A stretch of DNA of 32,928 bases from an uncultured Clostridia bacterium (lineage in GTDB: Bacteria > Bacillota > Clostridia > Oscillospirales > JAAYOS01): positions 1 to 32,928 of the forward strand of contig CAMNWZ010000004.1 in assembly GCA_946566645.1 (NCBI GenBank), in the 5' to 3' direction. Under the pieces are notes generated by a model. That model was not told the origin of the DNA. It made no database searches and worked only from the letters and a program-made list of their open reading frames with translations. Shown piece after piece: positions 6,135-12,951 of this stretch. Within the stretch, counting starts at the first letter, position 1. The number at the start of each line of letters is the position of its first letter. Made by a program: the position numbers and the translations under genes.

Positions 6135-7115
6135 GTGCGCGTTATCGCGGCGTTTTCACCGGGATTCGATAAGATCGTGGCAAAGGCGCTCGCGCGCGAG
6201 CTTGGCGCACCGCCGCTCAAGCTGTCGGTGCACGACGGGCTTGCGCGGTTCGACAGCAGCGCGAGCTTTCGGCGGATAGCGGGGGCGCCCTGCCTTGCAA
6301 GCGTTTGGGCGGTGTTCCGCGAGTTTGAGGGACAGCCGAGTTTTGCGAAGATGATACGCGAGAACGTCGCGCCGCGCCTGCCGAAGGGGTTTCAGGCGAG
6401 GGACTTCCGCCTTCGGTTCATGCGCGCGGGAAAGCTCACGCCGGTCGAGCCGCAGCTGCTTACGCAGGCGGAACGCGCCATCTCCCGCGCGACCGGGCTG
6501 AAATCGGGCCGCACCGGCGCGGACTGCGAGTTTTGGTACGTCGTGCGGTCGGAGGGCGGCGGCTTCTTCGGACTGCTGCTGTCCGATCCGAATGAACGCA
6601 AGCCGGAGAAGGGCGAGCTGCGACCGTCGCTCGCCGCGGCGAATGCCGAACTGGGCGGAGTGACCGACGGCGATGTGGTGCTCGACCCGTTCGCGGGTCA
6701 CGGCTCGCTTGCCGCCGCCGCGCACAGCCTCGCGAAGGTGAAGATCATATCGGTCGAGCGCGACCGCGAGCTTGCGGGCTTTCTCAAGCATCGGTTTGCG
6801 CGGACAGACGGCTCGCGGGTGATAGAAGGGGACGCGCGGGCGCTGCCGCTCGACGACCGCTCGGTGTCGCTGGTGCTGACCGACCCGCCGTGGGGTGAGT
6901 TCCGCCGCGACTTGTCGCTTGACGACCTCTACCGCGATGCGCTCAGTGAGATGGCGCGGGTGCTGAAAGACGACGGTCGCGCGGTGGTTCTGACCGCCCG
7001 CGAGTTCGGGCTGTGGGAGATGGCGAGCGACTGCGGGTTTAACGAGAAATCGCGGGTGGACACGCTGGTCGGAGGCAAGAAGGCGACCGCGCATCTGCTG
7101 ACAAAACGGCACTGA
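6135..7115 (+). CDS. TRM11-like class I methyltransferase, probably acting on RNA
   Basis: This 326-residue S-adenosylmethionine-dependent methyltransferase has a C-terminal Rossmann domain: motif I VLDPFAGHGS (182 to 191), the acidic end of beta-2 in VERD (207 to 210), EGDARALPL (231 to 239) and the catalytic motif DPPWGEF (250 to 256). DPPWG rather than NPPYG, together with a long N-terminal region and the preceding EKGELRPSLAAANAEL segment, points to the TRM11/UPF0020 group of guanine-N2 tRNA methylases. No clear THUMP domain could be recognised by eye in the first 170 residues. The GTG at 6135 was chosen because GGGAGGGG lies 6 bases upstream and the promoter lies at 6067; the frame is open to 5997 but that extension would include the promoter. 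It is the first gene of an operon with yfcE-like and SLH genes. The substrate is unknown. Confidence 0.75.
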   Translation: MRVIAAFSPGFDKIVAKALARELGAPPLKLSVHDGLARFDSSASFRRIAGAPCLASVWAVFREFEGQPSFAKMIRENVAPRLPKGFQARDFRLRFMRAGKLTPVEPQLLTQAERAISRATGLKSGRTGADCEFWYVVRSEGGGFFGLLLSDPNERKPEKGELRPSLAAANAELGGVTDGDVVLDPFAGHGSLAAAAHSLAKVKIISVERDRELAGFLKHRFARTDGSRVIEGDARALPLDDRSVSLVLTDPPWGEFRRDLSLDDLYRDALSEMARVLKDDGRAVVLTAREFGLWEMASDCGFNEKSRVDTLVGGKKATAHLLTKRH

Positions 7116-7147
7116 AAACGCATTAAAACTCTACCGGAGGTATGAAA

Positions 7148-7693
7148 ATGATAACGATATTTGCGTCGGACATACACGGCTCGGGCGAGCGCTGCGAGCA
7201 GCTCGTAAAGCGTTTCGAGGAGGAGGGAGCCGAGCGGTTGGTGCTCTGCGGCGACATTCTCTATCACGGACCGCGAAACGGACTTCCGAACTTTTACGAC
7301 CCGAAACAGGTCATTAAGCTGCTGAACGCGATGAAAGACAAGATATTCTGCGTGCAGGGAAACTGCGACGCCGAGATAGACGCGATGGTGCTTGAGTTCC
7401 CGATTCTGCCCGGATACGCGGTGATAAGCGAGCCGAACCGCGACATAATCGTCACCCACGGGCACATATTCAACGAGGCGAACCTGCCTCCGATGAAGGC
7501 GGGCGACCTGCTCGTCCACGGACACACGCACATCAAAGATTTGCGCAGGATGGCTAACGGCGCGTACATCCTCAATCCCGGCTCGACCACTGTCCCCAAG
7601 GACGGCGACTTCGGCAGCTACGCGGTCTACGACGGCGACAAGATAACGATAAAGAAGCTGGACGGCACGCCTATAAGCGAACTTGTGCTGTGA
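7148..7693 (+). CDS. yfcE: YfcE-type metallophosphodiesterase (MJ0936 family)
   Basis: This 181-residue calcineurin-like phosphoesterase hydrolyses phosphodiester bonds with a di-metal site. It follows E. coli YfcE closely: FASDIHGS (near the N-terminus; Asp and His ligands), LCGDILYHGPRNGLP (Asp ligand and family insert), VQGNCDAEID (the GNCD motif), THGHIF and VHGHTHIK (His ligands) and LNPGSTTVPK. All expected metal ligands are present. YfcE is active on phosphodiester model substrates; its physiological substrate is not known. The start at 7148 is preferred because GGAGG (7136-7140) lies 7 bases before it; the in-frame ATG at 7142 is only one base from that site. It lies 32 bases after the methyltransferase and 13 before the SLH gene, so the three are probably one transcript. 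It is cytoplasmic. Confidence 0.92.
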   Translation: MITIFASDIHGSGERCEQLVKRFEEEGAERLVLCGDILYHGPRNGLPNFYDPKQVIKLLNAMKDKIFCVQGNCDAEIDAMVLEFPILPGYAVISEPNRDIIVTHGHIFNEANLPPMKAGDLLVHGHTHIKDLRRMANGAYILNPGSTTVPKDGDFGSYAVYDGDKITIKKLDGTPISELVL

Positions 7694-7706
7694 GGAGGAT
7701 TTTCCG

Positions 7707-8519
7707 ATGAAAACGCGTATTTCCGCCGCGATACTGGCGATTTTGATGCTCATATCGTCGTTTGGAGCGCTTGCCGCGGAGGACGCCGACGCGTCGACCG
7801 AAACTGACGAATCGACGCTGCCTGTCGAGTCGGTCGAGCAGCCCGAGGCGGAGGGGCAGGACGTGCCGGTCGACGAGCCCGAGCCGACCGAGAAGCCGAC
7901 AGACGAGCCGACCGACATCGGCTCGACCGAAGCCGTCCCGCCCGAGTTTGGGCATTGCAGCGCGTGGGCGGAGGCGGAGCTGATAGACGCGCAGCAGCAG
8001 GGGCTGTTCCCCGCAGTCTTCGCCGGAGCGGACATGACACAGCCGATAACGCGCGTCGAGTTTGCGGCGATAGCGGTGAAGCTGTACGAGAAGATGAGCG
8101 GCAAGACCGCGACGGCGTCGGGAGCGGGCACGTTCAGCGACACGAGCGATGTCGACGTGCTCAAGTGCCACGCGCTCGGGATAGTGAACGGCATGGAGGA
8201 CGGGGACTTCCACCCGAACGAGAAAATATGTCGTCAGGACGCGGCGACGATGCTTGTGCGAGCGTACAAGGCGGCATACTGGGCGGGGTGGACGCTGACG
8301 AATGACGCGAGCTACACCGCGAATACGCTCGACTACGGCGACGTGGAGCTGTACGCCGACCACGGCTGGATAAAGCAGTACGCGTACACGGCGGTGTACT
8401 TCCTCACTAAGCGCGGCGCGGTCAGGGGACTGGGCGACGGCAAGTTCGGTCCGGACGGCTATTGCACGCGCGAACAGGCGGTGGCGATGGCGCTGCGGTT
8501 CATGTACAGTGGGAAGTGA
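7707..8519 (+). CDS. Secreted SLH-domain protein with acidic Pro-rich stalk, 270 aa
   Basis: The protein has a signal peptide (MKTRISAAILAILMLISS, probable cleavage after ALA at residue 23). An acidic, Thr/Pro-rich low-complexity stretch follows (24 to 80, with PEPTEKPTDEPTD). Three S-layer homology repeats then run to the C-terminus, about 84 to 131, 142 to 190 and 212 to 268. Each has the expected pattern of a short aromatic helix, the G-I/A-V-x-G turn (GIVNGMEDGDFHP, AVRGLGDGKFGPDG) and a closing TR/RQ helix (ITRVEF, CRQDAA, CTREQA). SLH trios bind pyruvylated secondary cell wall polymers, so the protein is wall-anchored. There is no further enzymatic or binding domain; the stalk and anchor are the whole protein. 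GGAGG lies 8 bases before the ATG, 13 bases after the yfcE-like gene. A terminator follows at 8540. Confidence 0.88.
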   Translation: MKTRISAAILAILMLISSFGALAAEDADASTETDESTLPVESVEQPEAEGQDVPVDEPEPTEKPTDEPTDIGSTEAVPPEFGHCSAWAEAELIDAQQQGLFPAVFAGADMTQPITRVEFAAIAVKLYEKMSGKTATASGAGTFSDTSDVDVLKCHALGIVNGMEDGDFHPNEKICRQDAATMLVRAYKAAYWAGWTLTNDASYTANTLDYGDVELYADHGWIKQYAYTAVYFLTKRGAVRGLGDGKFGPDGYCTREQAVAMALRFMYSGK

Positions 8520-8539
8520 GGTCGCGAACAGAGTAAACA

Positions 8540-8575
8540 AACAGGGCAGCCGCGCAAGCGACCGCCCTGTTTTTT
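8540..8575 (+). terminator. Terminator of the methyltransferase-yfcE-SLH operon
   Basis: AACAGGGC (8540-8547) pairs with GCCCTGTT (8564-8571), with a smaller CGC-GCAA-GCG hairpin in the loop and a run of six T residues (8570-8575). Confidence 0.85.
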
Positions 8576-8586
8576 GTTGGGTAACT

Positions 8587-8680
8587 TTTGAATCGACGAT
8601 TCAAAGATTTGATCAGGTAACTTGAAAATCGTAGATTTTCAAGTTATGTTTTGAGCTTGCCATTGAAGCAAGCTCAAAAC
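8587..8680. repeat. Three consecutive perfect hairpins
   Basis: Three perfect inverted repeats lie end to end between the SLH and esterase genes. The first is TTTGAATC-gac-GATTCAAA (8587-8605). The second is a 13-bp arm TAACTTGAAAATC (8618-8630) around GTA with its complement (8634-8646). The third is a 13-bp arm GTTTTGAGCTTGC (8648-8660) around a 7-base loop with its complement (8668-8680). The first two are related: both are preceded by or contain GGTAACTT, and both place ATC-N3-GAT at the tip. The last one runs into the esterase stop codon. They are AT-rich in a GC-rich region and resemble an extragenic palindromic repeat cluster. Confidence 0.8.
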
Positions 8681-9501
8681 GGATTGCCACAGTCGCGGCT
8701 GCTGAACCCGAAGTAGGCGAGCGCGCGCTGGATGGTCAGATCCCAGAACCGCCACTCGTGCTTGTAACCCTCAAACTCCTCAAACTTCGCGTCCAAGCCT
8801 ATCTCCTTCGCGTGCTCCTTGAAGGTGGTGTAGGTGGAGAGCAGCATGTCGTCGAGACCGCAGGCGAAATAGAGCTTGGGCAGGTCGGCCTTCTTCGCGA
8901 CCAGCTCGTCGAGCGCCGCCCACGAATTGCCGACCGAGTTTATGTAGTTATCCAGCCCGCCGTACATCGCGATGATGTTCTTGGTGCGGACGTCTATCTT
9001 GTCCTCGGGGGTGTCGCGCAGAGCCTCGAGGTTGCGCGGAGCGGAGGAGAGTATCGCCGCGCCGGCGAACTTCTCGGGATGCTGCGCCGCGTAGAGTGCC
9101 GTTCCGCCGCCGCCCATCGACAGGCCGGCGATGAAGGTGTCCTCGCGCTTCGAGCTTGCGGGGAACCAGTTTGTGACAAGCGGCATAAGCTCCTCGAACA
9201 GGTAGTTGTACATATCGTAGCCGAGCGCGAAGTTCGACCAGTTCTGATAGTTTGCGTTCAGTCCGCTCGGCATGACGACGATGAGGTCGTTTTCGCAGGC
9301 GTACAGCTCGATGTTCGACTTGCGGATCCAGTCGGAGTGGTCGCCGAACGTGCCGTGCAGTAGGTAGAGCACCGGGTACTTCTTGCCGCTGGAGTAGAAG
9401 TCCTTCGCGTCGGTCTTCCACGGACGGTCGGGCAGGATGACCGTTATCTCGTGGTTCGACTGAAGATACTGGCTCTGGAAATTCATCTGTACAAGTGCCA
9501 T
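8674..9501 (-). CDS. Esterase of the esterase D / tributyrin esterase family
   Basis: This 275-residue alpha/beta hydrolase splits carboxylic esters, probably acyl or acetyl groups from small molecules or sugars. The nucleophile elbow is GLSMGG (126 to 131, Ser128), the oxyanion region is YLLHGTFGDHSDW (46 to 58), the acid is Asp217 or Asp218 in CGLDDML and the catalytic His is His248 in GYKHEW. The N-terminus (MALVQMNFQSQYL) and the HEITVILPD strand are typical of the Clostridial and lactic-acid bacterial tributyrin esterase (EstA) group and of feruloyl esterase-like proteins. There is no signal peptide, so it acts in the cytoplasm. GGAGG lies before the ATG at 9501. It has no operon partner: the jag terminator is upstream and hairpins are downstream, with the third hairpin overlapping its TGA. 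The natural substrate is unknown. Confidence 0.88.
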   Translation of the reverse strand: MALVQMNFQSQYLQSNHEITVILPDRPWKTDAKDFYSSGKKYPVLYLLHGTFGDHSDWIRKSNIELYACENDLIVVMPSGLNANYQNWSNFALGYDMYNYLFEELMPLVTNWFPASSKREDTFIAGLSMGGGGTALYAAQHPEKFAGAAILSSAPRNLEALRDTPEDKIDVRTKNIIAMYGGLDNYINSVGNSWAALDELVAKKADLPKLYFACGLDDMLLSTYTTFKEHAKEIGLDAKFEEFEGYKHEWRFWDLTIQRALAYFGFSSRDCGNPF

Positions 9502-9533
9502 GGTTTGTGCCTCCTTATGGTTGGTTTATAACA

Positions 9534-9559
9534 AAAACAGCCCTGAAGGGGGCTGTTTT
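9534..9559 (-). terminator. Terminator of the rpmH-rnpA-yidD-yidC-jag operon
   Basis: A perfect 10-bp stem AAAACAGCCC (9534-9543) pairs with GGGCTGTTTT (9550-9559) around a 6-base loop. It starts 9 bases after the jag stop on the minus strand and ends in a T-run. Confidence 0.85.
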
Positions 9560-9568
9560 GTCTCGATA

Positions 9569-10636
9569 TTACTCCCAGACCTGCTCGGGCAGGGGGGTGC
9601 GCTCCTTCGGCTCGGAAGGCGCGGACGACTCGCTGCGCTCGCGGCGCGGACGGTCGCGTCGGTCACGGCGGCGGTCGCCGTCACGACGCTCGGGACGCTC
9701 TCCGCTCGAACCCTTTCCGCCGCCGGGGGTGTAAGATATGACGACCGCGCGGCGCGGCTCGGCTCCGGTGGAGAAGGTGGACACGTCGCGCCAGTCCTGA
9801 AGCGCGGTGTGGATGATGTGGCGCTCGTAGGCGTTCATCGGCTCGAGCGTGATGTTGTGGCGCAGGCGCACGACCTTGAGCGCGGTGCGGCGGGCAAGTC
9901 CCTGGAGCGCCTCCTCGCGCTTCTCGCGGTAGCCCTCGGCGTCGACGATGACGCGCACGCGCTCGTCCTTGCCCTTGTTCGCCATGTATCCGGTGATGTG
10001 CTGGATGGCGCCCAGCGTCTCGCCGCGGCGTCCGATAAGCGCGCCGACCTTCTCGCCGGACAGGCTTATGGTGATGCTCTTGTTCTCGGTGTTTATCGAC
10101 GCGTCGGTCGAGACCTCCACGCCCATGCGCTGAAGCAGTCCATCGAGGAAGGCGACGGCGGCGTTCTTGCGCAGCTCGACCTCCTCGTCGGTCACATCCG
10201 GGATGCGCTCGACGTGCTCGGCGCGCGGCTCGGACGGGACGTCCCGGTGCTCGCGGCGCGGGCGGTCGCTGTGACGACCATGCTCGCGGCGGGGTTTACC
10301 CTCCCGCTGCTCGGCGGTCTCGCCGTCGGTCGAGTCGCTCTCATACGCGATGGCGGTCGGGCCGTCGTCCTCGGCGATGACCTCGACGCGCTCCTGACGG
10401 CGCGGCTCGCGGGTGCGTCCTATCTTGTACTCCGGCTCCTCCTTCGGCTCGTCGGCGACCTCGTAGCTCGCGCGAACCTTGGCGGGAGTGCTGCCGATGC
10501 CGAGAAAGCCGCTCTTTGGACGGTCGATGACCTCGATGGAGAGCTCTATCTCGTCACGGTCGACACCGAGCATCGCGTAGGCGTTTTCTATCGCCTCCTC
10601 GATGGTCTTGCCGGTGGTTTCGATTTCCCTAATCAT
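9569..10636 (-). CDS. khpB: RNA-binding protein KhpB/Jag (Jag-N, KH and R3H domains)
   Basis: KhpB (also Jag or EloR) binds many RNAs with KhpA and, in other Firmicutes, controls cell elongation and sporulation. The 355 residues divide into Jag-N (1 to about 60, with KSGFLGIGS at 41 to 49), a long Arg/Glu-rich linker (60 to 150), a type II KH domain with IGRRGETL (201 to 208) and an R3H domain with NAYERHIIHTAL (268 to 279). A C-terminal tail (305 to 355) is dominated by alternating Arg and Asp (RRDGDRRRDRRDRPRRER). The tail and linker make it longer than B. subtilis Jag (about 208 residues). Its ATG overlaps the yidC stop as ATGA, so it is translationally coupled. A terminator follows directly. 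Confidence 0.94.
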   Translation of the reverse strand: MIREIETTGKTIEEAIENAYAMLGVDRDEIELSIEVIDRPKSGFLGIGSTPAKVRASYEVADEPKEEPEYKIGRTREPRRQERVEVIAEDDGPTAIAYESDSTDGETAEQREGKPRREHGRHSDRPRREHRDVPSEPRAEHVERIPDVTDEEVELRKNAAVAFLDGLLQRMGVEVSTDASINTENKSITISLSGEKVGALIGRRGETLGAIQHITGYMANKGKDERVRVIVDAEGYREKREEALQGLARRTALKVVRLRHNITLEPMNAYERHIIHTALQDWRDVSTFSTGAEPRRAVVISYTPGGGKGSSGERPERRDGDRRRDRRDRPRRERSESSAPSEPKERTPLPEQVWE

Positions 10637-11766
10637 TCGTTTTCATCTCCCTTGTCGGAGTTATCTTCGGAAATTCCGTCCGCCGCGTCGGCGCTGTCCG
10701 ACGGCTCGCCGAGCTCGGCGGTGGGTTTCGGCGCGGGCGCAGTGGTCTTCGACTGCTGAGCCTTGAGCGCTTTGTACTTCTTGGACGACATCTGTCCCTT
10801 CTTCGCTTCCTTCGGACCCTCGGACTGGAGACGCTCCAGGCGCGCGGCACGCTCGTCTGCGCGGCGCTTTGCCTCGGCGACCTCCGCCTCGTGCTCCTCG
10901 CGAAGCTCCTTCGGGCTCTTGATGTGCAGCTTCTTGCGGTAGTAGAGCGTCAGCAGCGCGTCCTGCGCGGTCGAGAACAGCGAGTTTGCGACCCAGTAGA
11001 AGCTCATCGACGCCGGCCAGCTGAAGCCGATCATCAGCGACATGATTGGTCCGAACCAGACCATGAACTTCATCGAGCCTGCGCCGTTTTGCTGCTGCTG
11101 AGGCTGTCCCTGCATCTTCTGAAGGACGAAGCTGCTGAACCACATCGCAGCCGCCGAGATTATCGGCAGGAACCAGTAGGGGTTCAGATACTGCCAGTTC
11201 GGTATGACCGACAGGTTCATGCCGAAGAAGTCGAAGTTTATCGGCGCGAGCCGTCCCTCGAGCGCGGGAAGCGCGGCTATGACCGCGTCGAAGTTCGCGT
11301 TTATCTCGTTCATCAGCGGAAGCTGGTTGGACGCGACGGTGTTCACGCCGTCGCCGAGTGCGTTTAGGATGAACGGCAGGTTGGTAATGGCGTTCACCTC
11401 GTCGGCGGTTATGCCGAGCATATGCGTCAGCGGCAGGCGCATAACGCCGTACAGGGCGATGAAGATAGGCCACGGGAGCAGCGTCCACAGGCAGCCGCCC
11501 AGCGGGTTGACCTTCTCCTCCTTGTACAGCTTCTGGATCTCCTGGTTGTAGCGGTCCTTGTCGTTCTTGTACTTCTCCTCGATAGCCTTCATCTTGGGCT
11601 GGAAGGCGGACATGCGAAGCATGCTCTTCTTCGACTTCATCGCGAAGGGGAGAAGTATTATTTTTGAAAACAGAGTAAAGAGAATGATTGCGAGGCCGTA
11701 GTTGTTGACAAGCTCGTAGAGCTTGAGCATCACCCAGCCAAGCGCGTTAAGAATTGCAGTCCACAC
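10633..11766 (-). CDS. yidC: Membrane protein insertase YidC/OxaA
   Basis: YidC inserts and folds membrane proteins alone or with Sec. The 377-residue protein is of the short Gram-positive type: a first membrane helix at about 22 to 42, a cytoplasmic coiled coil rich in Lys and Glu (46 to 85), PLGGCLWTLLPWPIFIALYGV (88 to 108) and an unusually long external loop (115 to 190). It ends with helices near 196 to 216, 232 to 250 and 253 to 275. The groove Arg of B. subtilis SpoIIIJ is replaced by Lys35 in FTLFSKIILLPF, a conservative change. A charged tail of about 90 residues, KAK- and Glu-rich, ends the protein. No lipobox is present. The start is GTG at 11766 with GGAGG 10 bases before it. Its end overlaps jag; yidD lies 75 bases upstream. 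Confidence 0.96.
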   Translation of the reverse strand: MWTAILNALGWVMLKLYELVNNYGLAIILFTLFSKIILLPFAMKSKKSMLRMSAFQPKMKAIEEKYKNDKDRYNQEIQKLYKEEKVNPLGGCLWTLLPWPIFIALYGVMRLPLTHMLGITADEVNAITNLPFILNALGDGVNTVASNQLPLMNEINANFDAVIAALPALEGRLAPINFDFFGMNLSVIPNWQYLNPYWFLPIISAAAMWFSSFVLQKMQGQPQQQQNGAGSMKFMVWFGPIMSLMIGFSWPASMSFYWVANSLFSTAQDALLTLYYRKKLHIKSPKELREEHEAEVAEAKRRADERAARLERLQSEGPKEAKKGQMSSKKYKALKAQQSKTTAPAPKPTAELGEPSDSADAADGISEDNSDKGDENE

Positions 11767-11841
11767 TTTTAATTGTCCTCCGTGTGAGGGTGCTGCCCTC
11801 GTGCGTCCCTTCCGATAGGGTACGCCGGTCGCGCGTGAAAA

Positions 11842-12051
11842 TCAGGGTACGGGGTCGTAGCCGCCCTTGTGGAACGGGTGGCACTTCAGAATACGCCTAA
11901 AAGCCAGCCAGCCGCCTTTCAGCGCGCCGTACTTCTCTATCGCCTCCATCGCGTACTGCGAGCAGGTGGGTATGAAGCGGCAGCAGGGCGGTTTTGCCGG
12001 CGAGATGTTCCTTCGGTAGAAGGATATGATTTTCAGCAGGACCTTTTTCAT
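11842..12051 (-). CDS. yidD: Membrane protein insertion efficiency factor YidD
   Basis: YidD is a small membrane-associated protein that helps YidC insert proteins. The 69 residues match the family throughout: an amphipathic N-terminus ([18 protein letters not shown]), the cysteine-containing core [19 protein letters not shown] (24 to 42), [15 protein letters not shown] and the closing GYDPVP. It overlaps rnpA by ATGA (12048-12051), a common arrangement that couples the two. Between it and yidC lie 75 bases with a GAGGG-TGCTG-CCCTC hairpin (11786-11800) that lacks a T tail. Confidence 0.96.
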   Translation of the reverse strand: MKKVLLKIISFYRRNISPAKPPCCRFIPTCSQYAMEAIEKYGALKGGWLAFRRILKCHPFHKGGYDPVP

Positions 12052-12404
12052 CTTCGATTCTGTTCGGCAGCTCGAAGCAGTCCGAGCGCCTCAAACGCGG
12101 CGGCAAGCTCGCGGCTAAGCCGCTGATAGTCAGCCTGCACAGCCCGACCGCGCGCGACGATAACAACGTCGTAGCCGACATTCAGCTGCGGCAGGAGCGC
12201 ACGGTAGCACTCGCGCAGTCTGCGGCGCACGCGGTTTCGGACGACGGCACAGCCCAGCTTTGCGCCGACGGTCAGACCCAGACGGTTCTCGCCCAGGCGA
12301 TTTCTAAGGCAGTACACCGCGCAGGTGCGTCCGGAAGAACACTTTCCGCGATAGTAGAGCCGTCGAAATTCGTGGTTTTCGGTTAATGAACGAAGTTTGG
12401 ACAA
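12048..12404 (-). CDS. rnpA: Ribonuclease P protein component RnpA
   Basis: RnpA binds the RNase P RNA and the 5' leader of pre-tRNAs. The 118-residue protein has the family's central motif [10 protein letters not shown] (57 to 66), the [16 protein letters not shown] stretch before it and the [11 protein letters not shown] strand after it. The start is TTG at 12404: the next in-frame codon upstream but two is the rpmH stop, so nothing earlier is possible, and no in-frame ATG follows until deep in the domain. There is no clear ribosome site; initiation probably depends on ribosomes finishing rpmH 6 bases away. It overlaps yidD by ATGA. It is part of the rpmH-to-jag operon. Confidence 0.95.
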   Translation of the reverse strand: MSKLRSLTENHEFRRLYYRGKCSSGRTCAVYCLRNRLGENRLGLTVGAKLGCAVVRNRVRRRLRECYRALLPQLNVGYDVVIVARGRAVQADYQRLSRELAAAFEALGLLRAAEQNRR

Positions 12405-12410
12405 GGAACT

Positions 12411-12545
12411 TTAGTGCGTAAGACGCGCACGACCCTTGGCACGGCGGCGGGCAAGAACCTTGCGACCGTTCGCGGTCCTCATGCGCTTGCGGAAACCGTG
12501 CTCCATCGAGCGCTGACGCTTCTTCGGCTGATAGGTACGCTTCAT
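12411..12545 (-). CDS. rpmH: 50S ribosomal protein L34
   Basis: The 44-residue, highly basic protein reads [18 protein letters not shown] followed by [20 protein letters not shown], the universal L34 sequence. It sits in the large ribosomal subunit near the 23S rRNA core. AGGAGG lies about 9 bases before the ATG at 12545, and a perfect consensus promoter lies at 12639-12668. It is the first gene of the rpmH-rnpA-yidD-yidC-jag operon. In most Firmicutes dnaA and the replication origin lie on the other side of rpmH; here the divergent neighbour is spo0A. Confidence 0.98.
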   Translation of the reverse strand: MKRTYQPKKRQRSMEHGFRKRMRTANGRKVLARRRAKGRARLTH

Positions 12546-12638
12546 CGGCGGGACACCTCCTTGATTTTCCTCGCGTCATCCGGACGATCTGCTCTGTCGG
12601 GCGCAACGATACACGCACGGCAAAGTGACGCGACATAA

Positions 12639-12668
12639 ATTATACAGCAAATTCTGCCTATATGTCAA
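12639..12668 (-). promoter_or_regulatory. Consensus promoter of the rpmH operon
   Basis: On the minus strand TTGACA (12663-12668) and TATAAT (12639-12644) are both perfect, 18 bases apart. The 5' leader is about 85 bases. A very strong housekeeping promoter suits a ribosomal protein. Confidence 0.92.
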
Positions 12669-12825
12669 GAGCTGCGCCGAAAAATCGCAAGTTTTTGTTT
12701 ATCGGGCGGCGCGAAGGAGGTCGGATTTGGGGAGACCGTCGCGAAGGCGGTCGCAGGGTGGGAAGATTTGGCGAGAGTCGTCACTGTTTGGCGATGAAAA
12801 GTGGGGCGAATCGGGGGAAAACGTC

Positions 12826-12854
12826 TTGCGTAGCATCGGAAAAAGTGGTAATAT
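12826..12854 (+). promoter_or_regulatory. Sigma-A promoter of spo0A
   Basis: TTGCGT (12826-12831) and TAATAT (12849-12854) are separated by 17 bases, leaving a leader of about 90 bases. No good sigma-H pair was recognised. AGTCGAA (12918-12924), in the leader, is one base off the 0A box TGTCGAA but is too weak to call. Confidence 0.65.
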
Positions 12855-12951
12855 AAGTAAGGGATAAATGAGAGAAAATGGTGTATTTAGGGAAAATTTG
12901 AAACTTATGGAGAAATAAGTCGAATAATTAGGAAATGATGGAGGAATCGAC

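Larger units (their letters stand above)
12546..12951. other. Intergenic region between rpmH and spo0A (406 bp)
   Basis: This stretch holds the two divergent promoters listed separately, a 7-bp hairpin (GACCGTC 12734-12740 with GGCGGTC 12746-12752, one G-T pair) and a purine-rich, AT-rich leader before spo0A (about 12841-12939). I saw no DnaA box (TTATCCACA or close), no DnaA-trio array and no open frame with a ribosome site, so I find no support for an origin of replication or an extra gene here. Confidence 0.6.

Noticed and set aside
4697-6220. Longer galactokinase of 507 residues
   Set aside because: The extension includes the divergent promoters and has no homology to galactokinase. The GGAGGG-preceded ATG at 5977 gives the normal length.
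11786-11800. Terminator between yidD and yidC
   Set aside because: The GAGGG-TGCTG-CCCTC hairpin lacks a T tail in either direction, and the operon order is conserved, so it is probably not a stop.
12918-12924. 0A box in the spo0A leader
   Set aside because: AGTCGAA differs by one base from the seven-base consensus. Such a short site is expected often by chance, so autoregulation is not claimed.
12546-12951. Possible replication origin beside rpmH
   Set aside because: The position is where oriC is found in many Firmicutes, but no DnaA boxes, DnaA-trio repeats, dnaA or dnaN were seen, and the gene on the other side is spo0A.
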